From Bin87 sp965208015 (lineage in GTDB: Bacteria > Chloroflexota > Dehalococcoidia > Lucifugimonadales > UBA3495): a stretch of 64,000 bases of DNA. The notes below the pieces were generated by a model. That model saw only the letters and a program-made list of their open reading frames with translations. It ran no database searches and was not told the DNA's origin. Location of the stretch: the NCBI GenBank assembly GCA_965208015.1, contig OZ242308.1, forward strand, positions 248,001 to 312,000. The letters run 5' to 3'. The position numbers were made by a program, and so were the translations under genes. Positions 15,909 to 23,167 of the stretch are shown here, one piece after another; within the stretch, counting starts at the first letter, position 1; the number at the start of each line of letters is the position of its first letter.

Positions 15909-16802
15909 ATGGCGGGCGAAACCCAACGCCTTGGGGGGCGCGTCCCCGTTCTACCCGCGTCCAGCGGTTCGCGCCGGCGTCGCCAGTGGACCGCGCTGCT
16001 GCAAGAGCCGGGAACCGCGTTGGGGCTGTTCCTGGTGGTGTCGCTGCTGCTGGCGGGGTTGCTGGCCCCCTGGCTTCCTCTGGATGATCCCACCGAGATC
16101 AACCTGCCCCAACGGTTGCTCTCTCCGTCGCCGGAGCACCTGTTGGGCACCGACCACCTGGGTCGGGATACCTTCAGCCGGATCGTTCACGGCGCGCGCA
16201 TGACCCTGCTGGCCGCCGCCGCTACCCTGGCCCTCAGCATGACCATCGCGCTGACGGTGGGAATACTATCCGGATACCACGGCGGCTGGCCGGACACCGC
16301 CCTCATGGGTGTCGTGGACCTGCTCCTGGCGTTTCCCTCGCTGATCCTGGCCATCGCCGTGGCTGGGGCTCTGGGGCCCGGCCTGTTCAACGTGCTGCTG
16401 GCGGCCGGCGCGGTGTGGTGGGTGGGTCATGCCCGCATCATCCGGGGGGTGACCCTGGGCGCGCGGCAGATGGAGTACGTAACGGCGGCGCGCGCGGCCG
16501 GGGCCGGCGGCCCGCGCATCATCCTGAAGCATATTGCCCCCAACATCCTGGGGCCGATCATCGTGATCGCATCCCTGGACGTGGGCTGGATCATCCTGGG
16601 CATTGCCGGCCTGAGCTTTCTGGGGCTTGGCGCGCAGCCGCCCACGCCGGAATGGGGCGCGATGCTCAACGACGCGCGCCCTCACCTGCAAACGGCCCCA
16701 CGCCTCTTGCTGCTGCCGGGGGCGGCCATATTCGTCGCGGTGCTGGGGTTCAACCTGCTGGGCGATGGCCTGCGGGACATTCTGGACCCACGGACCGCCT
16801 AG
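15909..16802 (+). CDS. ABC transporter permease, DppC/NikC type
   Basis: A 297-residue permease. After a short polar N-terminus come a first helix, the characteristic L-G-T-D-H-L-G-R-D-T-F-S-R motif, further helices, and the EAA-type loop Y-V-T-A-A-R-A-A-G-A-G with H-I-A-P-N-I-L-G-P. The end carries F-L-G-L-G-A-Q-P-P-T-P-E-W-G and N-L-L-G-D-G-L-R-D, both standard for DppC. It pairs with the DppB-type protein six bases upstream. The two ATPases that normally complete such importers (DppD/DppF) are absent, so they must be encoded elsewhere or shared. Confidence 0.93.
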   Translation: MAGETQRLGGRVPVLPASSGSRRRRQWTALLQEPGTALGLFLVVSLLLAGLLAPWLPLDDPTEINLPQRLLSPSPEHLLGTDHLGRDTFSRIVHGARMTLLAAAATLALSMTIALTVGILSGYHGGWPDTALMGVVDLLLAFPSLILAIAVAGALGPGLFNVLLAAGAVWWVGHARIIRGVTLGARQMEYVTAARAAGAGGPRIILKHIAPNILGPIIVIASLDVGWIILGIAGLSFLGLGAQPPTPEWGAMLNDARPHLQTAPRLLLLPGAAIFVAVLGFNLLGDGLRDILDPRTA

Positions 16803-16845
16803 TCACGAGGCTGACCGTCTATTGCCCGTCAGGCTCGTGCAAAAA

Positions 16846-16938
16846 TGTCATTGCGAGCGTAGCGCGGCAATCCCGCCGCTGGCAAAAGCGCTGCTTCGAG
16901 CGCGAGATTGCCACGTCGCTGCGCTCCTCGCAATGACA
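16846..16938. repeat. Interspersed inverted-repeat element, copy 2
   Basis: Perfect 12-base inverted arms TGTCATTGCGAG (16846-16857) and CTCGCAATGACA (16927-16938) enclose about 70 bases that also fold on themselves (GCAATC / GATTGC). Outer sequences CGTGCAAAAA and TTTTTTGCACG extend the symmetry to about 16836-16970. It is the better copy of the element at 7408-7498. It occupies most of the 317-base gap between the permease and the next gene; nothing else is seen there. Confidence 0.75.
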
Positions 16939-17119
16939 ATAGCCGCGACAGCATGGTTTTTTGCACGGGCCTATGCCTGTGCGAGCGTACTGCCATCTTT
17001 GCACAGCGGCCGGCTGGATTTGGATGCTGAATTGCGGACGGCCTGAATTTGGGGGATGATTGGCGGGTGGCTGGCATGAAGTCTGGATTGAACACGAGAA
17101 ACGCTACGGAGGCAGAACA

Positions 17120-18055
17120 ATGAGCGACCTGGTATTGCGCACCGCCGTAGGCAACTACGGGCATACGACTCCCTTGAAAGATGGAACCATCACGTCGCCG
17201 GCGTTCAGCATGGAGCACGTTGAGGTGTCGCCGGTGACCAGCATCTTCCGGCGGATGGTGCGGGAGCTGGAGTTCGACGTGGCCGAGATGGCGCTGTCAA
17301 CGTACCTGTGCGCCCGGGCGCACGGCAAGCAGTTCACCGGCGTGCCCATCTTCCTGACGCGGGCCTTCTACCACGGCGGCATCGTGGTCAATCGGAAGAG
17401 CGGCATCGAGTCGCCCAAAGACCTGGAGGGGAAGCGGTTCGGCGTGCGCAGCTACACGCTGACGCCGGGGGTGTGGACGCGCGGACTGCTGCAAACGGAG
17501 TACGGCGTGGACCTGGACGCGGTTACCTGGGTGCTGTCCGGAGACGAGCACGTGGCGGAGTACGTGGCGCCGGCCAACGTGGTGTCGTCGCCCAACGGCA
17601 ACCTGGGCGAGATGCTGCTGTCCGGCGAGATCGACGCCGCCATCGGCGCGGGTCCCATTGACTCGCCGGACGTGCGGCCGCTGTTCGACGGGCCGGACGC
17701 CGCCGACGCCGCATGGCACCGGAAGACGGGCGTGTATCCCATCAGCCACATGCTGGTGGTGAAGAACGCCGCGCTGGATGCCAACCCCGACCTGGCGGCG
17801 GAATTGTTCGAGACGTTCAACACCGCCCGCGCCCTCTACCTCGGCAAAATGCGCTCAGGGGACGCCGCCGCGCCGGAGGACCGGTTCCTGCACCAGATGG
17901 TGGACGTGGTAGGCGACGACCCGCTCCCCTACGGCGTGGAAAGCTCGCGGAAGACGCTGGAGATGTTTGTGGGCTTCAACGTGGACCAGAAGGTGATACC
18001 GGAGGCGGTGGACGTGGACGAGCTGTTCCCGGAGGCGACGCTGGGGCTGGGGTAA
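17120..18055 (+). CDS. 4,5-dihydroxyphthalate decarboxylase-like / periplasmic-binding-fold protein
   Basis: A 311-residue protein without a signal peptide. The opening L-R-T-A-V-G-N-Y-G-H-T-T-P-L-K-D-G and the segments F-D-V-A-E-M-A-L-S-T-Y and S-G-I-E-S-P-K-D-L-E-G-K-R-F-G-V resemble proteins annotated as 4,5-dihydroxyphthalate decarboxylase. They share the fold of NMT1/PhnD-type binding proteins. The start is ATG 17120 with a GGAGG upstream; an upstream extension to 17060 is unsupported. Its neighbours (LLM oxidoreductase, flavoenzyme, lactonase-like protein) suit aromatic or other xenobiotic catabolism. Whether it decarboxylates a substrate or only binds one cannot be decided from sequence. 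Confidence 0.68.
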   Translation: MSDLVLRTAVGNYGHTTPLKDGTITSPAFSMEHVEVSPVTSIFRRMVRELEFDVAEMALSTYLCARAHGKQFTGVPIFLTRAFYHGGIVVNRKSGIESPKDLEGKRFGVRSYTLTPGVWTRGLLQTEYGVDLDAVTWVLSGDEHVAEYVAPANVVSSPNGNLGEMLLSGEIDAAIGAGPIDSPDVRPLFDGPDAADAAWHRKTGVYPISHMLVVKNAALDANPDLAAELFETFNTARALYLGKMRSGDAAAPEDRFLHQMVDVVGDDPLPYGVESSRKTLEMFVGFNVDQKVIPEAVDVDELFPEATLGLG

Positions 18056-18100
18056 CCTCCGCAGCAACAGGGAACGCCGGAAGACCAAACTGAATTGCGC

Positions 18101-18131
18101 GTAACTGTTCAGGGTAACCCTGAACAGTTAC
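18101..18131. other. Perfect 15-bp inverted repeat
   Basis: GTAACTGTTCAGGGT, one central A, then ACCCTGAACAGTTAC. There is no T-tract, so it is more like an operator or cruciform-forming site than a terminator. It lies between the decarboxylase-like gene and the small-gene pair, about 15 bases before a TTGACA promoter element. Confidence 0.6.
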
Positions 18132-18146
18132 AGCCAGTATATCAAT

Positions 18147-18176
18147 TTGACAGAGCGCTACACTGCATAGTAGTTT
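18147..18176 (+). promoter_or_regulatory. Possible promoter of the small-gene pair
   Basis: TTGACA at 18147-18152, 18-base spacer, TAGTTT at 18171-18176. The -10 is weak. The adjacent perfect inverted repeat would be well placed for a regulator. Confidence 0.3.
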
Positions 18177-18208
18177 GCCACTCAGTAGCCAGGTGAGGAG
18201 GCATCGTT

Positions 18209-18400
18209 ATGGTGCAGACAAACGAGAAACCCCGTAATGAGAATTATTATGACGCGGAGCGCGACGAGATCATTGATTTTCCGCCTCCTTCCGAGGATTT
18301 TCTGAGGAAAGCGCGCCCCATCGCGCGTCGCATGAAAGAAGGGAACAAACGGGTTGACGAACTGGTCAAACGAATCAATGCGCGAAAGAAGAAGCAATAG
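18209..18400 (+). CDS. Small hypothetical protein, 63 residues
   Basis: A charged protein with no family I recognise; about half its residues are D, E, K or R. The first half is acidic (Y-D-A-E-R-D-E-I-I-D-F-P-P-P-S-E-D-F) and the second half is basic and helical (R-R-M-K-E-G-N-K-R-V-D-E-L-V-K-R). ATG 18209 has a GGTGAGGAGG-like site upstream. Base composition is lower in G+C than neighbours. The next frame overlaps its end by 23 bases, so the two are probably one small operon. An antitoxin-toxin arrangement is possible by layout only. Confidence 0.5.
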   Translation: MVQTNEKPRNENYYDAERDEIIDFPPPSEDFLRKARPIARRMKEGNKRVDELVKRINARKKKQ

Positions 18401-18716
18401 CTGGCAAGACGACGTTGAACTCATCCTGCTTGAGACTGAACTTCGCGAATTGCACGATGACGTTTTGAATACGTTGCAGTTAATGGTTGAGGCGTTCTTG
18501 GAGCAGGGATTGGATCTTCACGCCGAATTTATCGTGGAAAATTTTATCCAGCCCATGACAGAGATGAAATACCATAGGGCGTTGGTCAATGTGCGCAAGT
18601 TCAACCGCCAATACAATAACTTCCAAACATATTCGCTGCTATTCGCAGACTCGTTGCGCCGACTTGCCAGATACAAGATGCGATTGGATAAAGCCAGACG
18701 GGCCAGACGTGGTTGA
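18378..18716 (+). CDS. Hypothetical helical protein, 112 residues
   Basis: Predicted as mostly alpha-helical (W-Q-D-D-V-E-L-I-L-L-E-T-E-L-R-E-L..., L-L-F-A-D-S-L-R-R-L-A-R-Y-K-M-R). It ends in a basic tail. No signal peptide, membrane segment or catalytic motif is evident. ATG 18378 overlaps the preceding small gene and lacks a ribosome site of its own, suggesting translational coupling. A strong terminator follows at 18791. I do not recognise the family. Confidence 0.5.
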   Translation: MRERRSNSWQDDVELILLETELRELHDDVLNTLQLMVEAFLEQGLDLHAEFIVENFIQPMTEMKYHRALVNVRKFNRQYNNFQTYSLLFADSLRRLARYKMRLDKARRARRG

Positions 18717-18790
18717 AATACCGCATTAAGATGGAGACAGGGATTAAGGATAAGCGACAGCTTGCCAATTGCAACGGCAAAGCAACATGT

Positions 18791-18828
18791 GAGCGGGGGC
18801 GCAGTGATTGCGCCCCCGCTCCGTTTTG
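18791..18828 (+). terminator. Strong hairpin terminator between convergent genes
   Basis: GAGCGGGGGCGCA (18791-18803) and TGCGCCCCCGCTC (18809-18821) form a perfect 13-bp stem with a 5-base loop, then CGTTTTG. It ends the small-gene pair and can also stop the convergent gene at 18848. Confidence 0.85.
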
Positions 18829-18847
18829 ATTGATCCCTCCCGATCCG

Positions 18848-19735
18848 CTAAACGGCCACGGCCTGCTCGTAGGTGACGTGGCCCAGCTGTTCCTGGGGGA
18901 AGATTTCCCAGTCGAGCATCCAGCGGTGGGTGCGGTCGAACATCTCTTTGGTGTAGGGCTCGAAGACGAGGCGCTCGCCGATGCCGGCGCGCCGGTGGTC
19001 GAACAGCGGGTGGTAGCGCTCGGGCAGTTCGTTCAGGAAGTAGCGCTGGTAGCGCTCCTTGGCGGCGTCGATCTCGCGCTGGGCGCGCTGCAGGGCGTTG
19101 AAGTAGGCCCAGAGCTGGTCATCGGTGGCGTCGCCGTTGATGAGGAAGCCGATCATAAAGCTGCTGTCGACCAGCTTGCGGAAGCCCTGCTGCTCCAGCA
19201 CGTAGCCGGGCGCGCCGAAGACGTTGGCAGCCGGCACGCGGCGGTCCAGCGCCAGTTGCAGCCGATCCAGCGGGCCGCCCACGAACTGGAGCATGATCTG
19301 GTCGCGGGGCAGGATGTTCTCCAGGGCTTGCAGGGCAGAGAAGTGGCTGCCGGAGTGCCAGCCTACGGCGACCTCCACGCCGGCCAGATCCTCGGGCGTT
19401 TGCAGGGGCGACTCCGGGGCGACCCAGATGCCGCTGGGCGTTACGGAGTAAGCGTGGCCCCACATGCGCCCGTGGGCGGCGCTGGCGGCCATGCCCACCG
19501 CCCAGTGGCAGGCGGAGCTGATCTCGCAGGCGCGGCCGGCCTCCATGGACTCGAAGGCGCCGCGCTTGATCTCCATGGGCGCGCCCTCGGCGGAGTCGAC
19601 CGAGGGGTTGAGGGTCTCGTCGGGCCGGTTGGAGGCAACGAACTCGTAGTCGAGCCCTTCGTCGGCGAAGTAGCCCTTCTCCTCGGCAACCCACTCCTGG
19701 AGCCGGCCGTGGGGGACGATACGGAACTTGGACAT
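18848..19735 (-). CDS. NMT1/SsuA-like substrate-binding-fold protein
   Basis: A 295-residue protein with the periplasmic-binding fold of ABC-transport or THI5/NMT1-like proteins: V-A-E-E-K-G-Y-F-A-D-E-G-L-D-Y-E-F near the N-terminus, T-P-E-D-L-A-G-V-E-V-A-V in the middle, and a helical C-terminus. It has no signal peptide or lipobox, so it may be cytoplasmic, as with the decarboxylase-like protein at 17120. A GGAGG-type site precedes ATG 19735 at 19742-19746. It is divergent from the LLM oxidoreductase gene and shares its intergenic region, which suggests co-regulation in one catabolic locus. Ligand unknown. Confidence 0.7.
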   Translation of the reverse strand: MSKFRIVPHGRLQEWVAEEKGYFADEGLDYEFVASNRPDETLNPSVDSAEGAPMEIKRGAFESMEAGRACEISSACHWAVGMAASAAHGRMWGHAYSVTPSGIWVAPESPLQTPEDLAGVEVAVGWHSGSHFSALQALENILPRDQIMLQFVGGPLDRLQLALDRRVPAANVFGAPGYVLEQQGFRKLVDSSFMIGFLINGDATDDQLWAYFNALQRAQREIDAAKERYQRYFLNELPERYHPLFDHRRAGIGERLVFEPYTKEMFDRTHRWMLDWEIFPQEQLGHVTYEQAVAV

Positions 19736-19857
19736 GGCGGGCCTCCGTTGGTTCTGGTTTCGTAGCGGGATTATCCCCGATGCTCACCCTTGTTTCAACT
19801 TGGCGTTGGCAATATGATGACGCCGGAAGCACGGTTGCAACAAGAAGGCGGTATCGA

Positions 19858-20775
19858 ATGGTCAAGTACTCATTCCGGTTGCCCAACGCGGACTACCTGG
19901 GGTTTCCGGCGTCGGCGAAGGGCATCCTGGACACGGCGATCAAGGCGGAGGAGCTGGGGTTTGACGCGGTGTTCGTCAACGACCACGTCATCGTGGACGA
20001 CGGGGCGCGGAGCGAGCCGTGGCGACAGGTTTACGACCCGCTGATGTCGCTGGCCTACGTGGCGTCGCGCACGTCAAGGATCGGACTGGGCACGTCGGTG
20101 CTCATCATGCCGTACCGCAACCCGGTGGTCACCGCCAAGATGGTTGCCACGCTGGACCAGATGTCCGATGGGCGGGCCATCATCGGCGTAGGGTCCGGCT
20201 GGAACGAGACCGAGTACGCCGCGCTGGACGTGCCGCACCGGGAGCGAGGCGCGCGAACCAACGAGTACCTGCGCCTGTGGAAAGCGTGCTGGGAACCGGA
20301 CCCCGTGTCGTTCCACGGGCGGTTCTTCTCCTTCGACGGCCTGCACACCAGCCCCAAGCCGGTGCAGCAGCCGCACCCGCCCATCTGGATCGGCGGGTCC
20401 AGCCACGCATCCCTGCGCCGGGCGGCCCGGTTCGCGCAGGTGTGGCAGCCGACGCCGACGCCGCTGCCCACCCTGATCAGCAACTGGCAGTACCTCAAGG
20501 ATGTGTCCGCCGAGATCGGGCGGGAGGAACCGCCCCGGGTGCGGATGAGCTTCCGGGTGAACATCAGCAGCATCTCCGGGCATTCCGTCTCGGACAGCGA
20601 CCGGCCGACGGGCTACGGCGCCACCGAGCAGATCGCGTCGGACATCAACCGCTACCGGCAGGAGTCCGGCCTGGACGAGTTTCAGATCAACTGCCACGAC
20701 TGCGGCGACCTGCAACAGCTGCTGGACACCATGGACGCGCTGGTGCAGGACGTGTTTCCCAAGGTGGATGGTTGA
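19858..20775 (+). CDS. LLM class (luciferase-like) F420- or FMN-dependent oxidoreductase
   Basis: A 305-residue TIM-barrel flavin/F420 enzyme of the bacterial luciferase superfamily. Seen are A-E-E-L-G-F-D-A-V-F-V-N-D-H-V, T-S-R-I-G-L-G-T-S-V-L-I-M-P-Y-R-N-P, the cofactor loop G-R-A-I-I-G-V-G-S-G-W-N-E-T-E-Y, and H-P-P-I-W-I-G-G-S-S. ATG 19858 has AGAAGG upstream; the frame continues to 19780 without support. The stop overlaps the start of the following flavoenzyme gene, so the two are co-translated. They could form a two-step oxidation route. Substrate unknown. Confidence 0.88.
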   Translation: MVKYSFRLPNADYLGFPASAKGILDTAIKAEELGFDAVFVNDHVIVDDGARSEPWRQVYDPLMSLAYVASRTSRIGLGTSVLIMPYRNPVVTAKMVATLDQMSDGRAIIGVGSGWNETEYAALDVPHRERGARTNEYLRLWKACWEPDPVSFHGRFFSFDGLHTSPKPVQQPHPPIWIGGSSHASLRRAARFAQVWQPTPTPLPTLISNWQYLKDVSAEIGREEPPRVRMSFRVNISSISGHSVSDSDRPTGYGATEQIASDINRYRQESGLDEFQINCHDCGDLQQLLDTMDALVQDVFPKVDG

Positions 20776-21958
20776 TCATCAGATGAAAGCCTTTCCGACG
20801 GAACGTAGCGAAAAGCATCGCGTGCTGATGGACGCGGTGGAGAGCGTGCGTACCACGCTGGAGGCGAGCGCGGAGGAGTCGGAACGGATTGGCACGCTGG
20901 CGCCGGCATCGGTGGACGCGCTGTACGACTCCGGACTACTGCGGCTGAAGATGCCCCACGTGCTGGGCGGCGCCGAAGCCGACGTGGTGACGCAGCTGGA
21001 CGTGCTGGAAGCGGTGAGCCGCATCGACCCGGCCTCCGGCTGGTGCCTGATGATCGGGGCGGCCAGCCTGGGCAGCCTTGCCGCCTTCTTGCCCGACGAC
21101 TCCATCGAGGAGATCTTTGCAGGCGGTAAGCCGCCCAAGACAGCGGGAGCGGCTGCTCCTTCCGCCACCGCGACGCCAGTGGACGGCGGCTATCGGGTCA
21201 CCGGGCACTGGAAGTTCGGCAGCGGGATCATGCACGCGGACTGGGTGTCCGCCGGCGCGCGGGTAGTAGGCGGATTCGATGGCTATCCGCGGCAGGTACG
21301 GATGGCGATGCCACGGCACAAGGTCAAGGTGCATGACAACTGGCAGGTGATGGGACTGCGGGGCACGGGTAGCTGCGACTTCTCGGTGGACGACCTGTTC
21401 GTGCCCGATGGGTTCGCGTGGGACGCGACGCTGACGGAACCGCTGCGGGGCGGCGCGCTGTACCGGCTGGGCCGGCCTGCCTTTGTGACCAACGAGCACT
21501 CGGCCTTCGCGCTGGGCGTGGCGCGGCGCGCGCTGGACGCGGTGACCGAGATGGCCGCATCCAAGACGCGGGGCTACAACTCGGTGAACCTGCTGGCGAA
21601 CCGGGCGACCTTCCAGCGGGCGCTGGGCGAATGTGACTTGCGGCTGCGGGCGGCGCGTTCCCTCAACGTGGAGATACTGGAGGAGGCGTGGCGATCAGTC
21701 TGCGCCGGCCAGACTCCACCGCCGCCATTGCAGGCACAGATGCGCAGCTGCGCCACCTACACCACCGACGTGGCCGCCGAGGTGACGGCGCTGGCTTTCC
21801 GCTACGGCGGCGGCGAGGCGCTGTTCACGCCCAACATCCTGCAGCAGTGCCTGCGGGACATCAACGCGGCGGCCCAGCACCAGATGGTCAGCGACACAGC
21901 CTACGAGAACCACGGGCAGTTCCTGCTGGGGCTGCCCGACGCGCGGGTGATGGAATAG
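20768..21958 (+). CDS. Acyl-CoA-dehydrogenase-fold flavin monooxygenase (HsaA/HpaB-like)
   Basis: A 396-residue flavoprotein of the acyl-CoA dehydrogenase superfamily, closest in layout to group D flavin monooxygenases acting on aromatic rings. The N-terminal helical part (S-G-L-L-R-L-K-M-P-H-V-L-G-G-A-E-A-D) is followed by the middle beta domain (Y-R-V-T-G-H-W-K-F-G-S-G-I) and a C-terminal helical domain with Y-G-G-G-E-A-L-F. The catalytic Glu of true acyl-CoA dehydrogenases is not evident, which supports a monooxygenase reading. ATG 20768 overlaps the LLM gene by 8 bases; ATG 20783 is the alternative. A reductase partner is not in the window. Confidence 0.8.
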   Translation: MVDHQMKAFPTERSEKHRVLMDAVESVRTTLEASAEESERIGTLAPASVDALYDSGLLRLKMPHVLGGAEADVVTQLDVLEAVSRIDPASGWCLMIGAASLGSLAAFLPDDSIEEIFAGGKPPKTAGAAAPSATATPVDGGYRVTGHWKFGSGIMHADWVSAGARVVGGFDGYPRQVRMAMPRHKVKVHDNWQVMGLRGTGSCDFSVDDLFVPDGFAWDATLTEPLRGGALYRLGRPAFVTNEHSAFALGVARRALDAVTEMAASKTRGYNSVNLLANRATFQRALGECDLRLRAARSLNVEILEEAWRSVCAGQTPPPPLQAQMRSCATYTTDVAAEVTALAFRYGGGEALFTPNILQQCLRDINAAAQHQMVSDTAYENHGQFLLGLPDARVME

Positions 21959-21971
21959 CGGAGGCGCTAAC

Positions 21972-23003
21972 ATGGCTACCTATCTGTACGTATCGCTGCA
22001 AGGAGACGACGTAATCGCCCGGTATGACCTGGATCCGGCCACGGGCGGGCTGTCCGGTCGGGTCGAGTTTCCGCTGGCGGGGATGCCGGCGCCGATGGCG
22101 ACCGATCCCGGGAAGCGGTTTCTCTTCGTGGGGCGGCGCCGGCCGGGAGAGTTCGGCCTGACGTCGTACAGCATCGACGGCGGAACCGGCGACCTGGCGC
22201 GGATCAACGACATCAACCTGGGCGGGAATCCGGTGCACGTCTCCGTGGACCGCACCGGGAAGTACCTGCTGTCGGCCTACTACTACCAGGCGCGGGTGGG
22301 CGTGCACGGCTTCGGCGACGACGGACGGCTGGACCCGTCGCCCATCGAGTGGCGGGAGACGGGCATTGGCGCGCACTACATCCAGACCGACGCGTCCAAC
22401 CGCTACGCCTTCGTGCCGCACATTGCCGAGGGTTCTCAGACCGGGCCCAACGCCATCTTCCAGTTCCGGTTCGACGAGTCCACGGGCCGGCTGGCTCCCA
22501 ACGACCCGGACCGGGCAAACCCCACCTCGCCCGAGGGGCCGCGGCACGTCTGCTTCAACCCCAACCTGGACGTGGTGTACTCCTCCAACGAGCAGGGTTG
22601 CAGCGTCACCGCCTACCGTTTCGACGCCGACGCCGGCACGCTGTCGCCCTTCCAGACGGTGCCGACACTGCCGGAAGGCTTCACTGAGCGGAACACCTGC
22701 TCGCAGATCCAGATCACGCCGTCGGGCCGGTTCCTGTACGCGCCCAACCGGGGACACAACAGCGTGGCCGGCTTTGCCGTGAACCAGGACGACGGCAGCC
22801 TGATCCCCATCGGACGGGTGGCCACCGAGGCTGTGCCGCGCGCCTTCAGCCTGGACACCACGGGCAGCTACCTGTACGCCTCCGGCCTGGAGACGGGACG
22901 GCTGGCGTCCTACCGGGTCAACCAGGACAGCGGGGAGCTGGAGCCGCTGGAGGTGTACGACATCGGGCGGGAGCCGATGTGGGTGACGATCATCGACCCG
23001 TGA
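21972..23003 (+). CDS. Lactonase-like beta-propeller protein (YbhE/Pgl family)
   Basis: A 343-residue seven-bladed propeller with repeated motifs of the form Y-x-x-D-x-x-T-G-x-L (D-L-D-P-A-T-G-G-L, R-F-D-E-S-T-G-R-L, V-N-Q-D-S-G-E-L) and P-x-H-V/P-R-H-x-x-F. These match the 6-phosphogluconolactonase/muconolactonase-type family. There is no signal peptide. ATG 21972 lies 14 bases after the preceding stop with GGAGGCG upstream, so it belongs to the LLM-flavoenzyme operon. Lactone hydrolysis after a ring or side-chain oxidation would fit, but the substrate is not known. Confidence 0.85.
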   Translation: MATYLYVSLQGDDVIARYDLDPATGGLSGRVEFPLAGMPAPMATDPGKRFLFVGRRRPGEFGLTSYSIDGGTGDLARINDINLGGNPVHVSVDRTGKYLLSAYYYQARVGVHGFGDDGRLDPSPIEWRETGIGAHYIQTDASNRYAFVPHIAEGSQTGPNAIFQFRFDESTGRLAPNDPDRANPTSPEGPRHVCFNPNLDVVYSSNEQGCSVTAYRFDADAGTLSPFQTVPTLPEGFTERNTCSQIQITPSGRFLYAPNRGHNSVAGFAVNQDDGSLIPIGRVATEAVPRAFSLDTTGSYLYASGLETGRLASYRVNQDSGELEPLEVYDIGREPMWVTIIDP

Positions 23004-23092
23004 TCGCCTCGCGCATGGCCGGATATCGGCGCTGGGTGGTAGTATGGAAGGGCGGTCACGCCGGCCGCCGTTGGTCCGTAGGGGCTCGGCGT

Positions 23093-23167
23093 GGGGGCTT
23101 AGCTCAGTGGGAGAGCACCTGCTTTGCAAGCAGGGGGTCAGGGGTTCGAATCCCCTAGCCTCCACCA
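23093..23167 (+). tRNA. tRNA-Ala (TGC), CCA encoded
   Basis: Full cloverleaf: acceptor GGGGGCT/AGCCTCC, D-arm GCTC-AGTGGGA-GAGC, anticodon stem CCTGC/GCAGG with loop TTTGCAA (anticodon TGC), T-arm AGGGG-TTCGAAT-CCCCT, discriminator A and CCA. The serine recombinase gene on the other strand ends inside it (stop at 23155-23157), marking the tRNA 3' end as a probable integration site. Confidence 0.97.
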
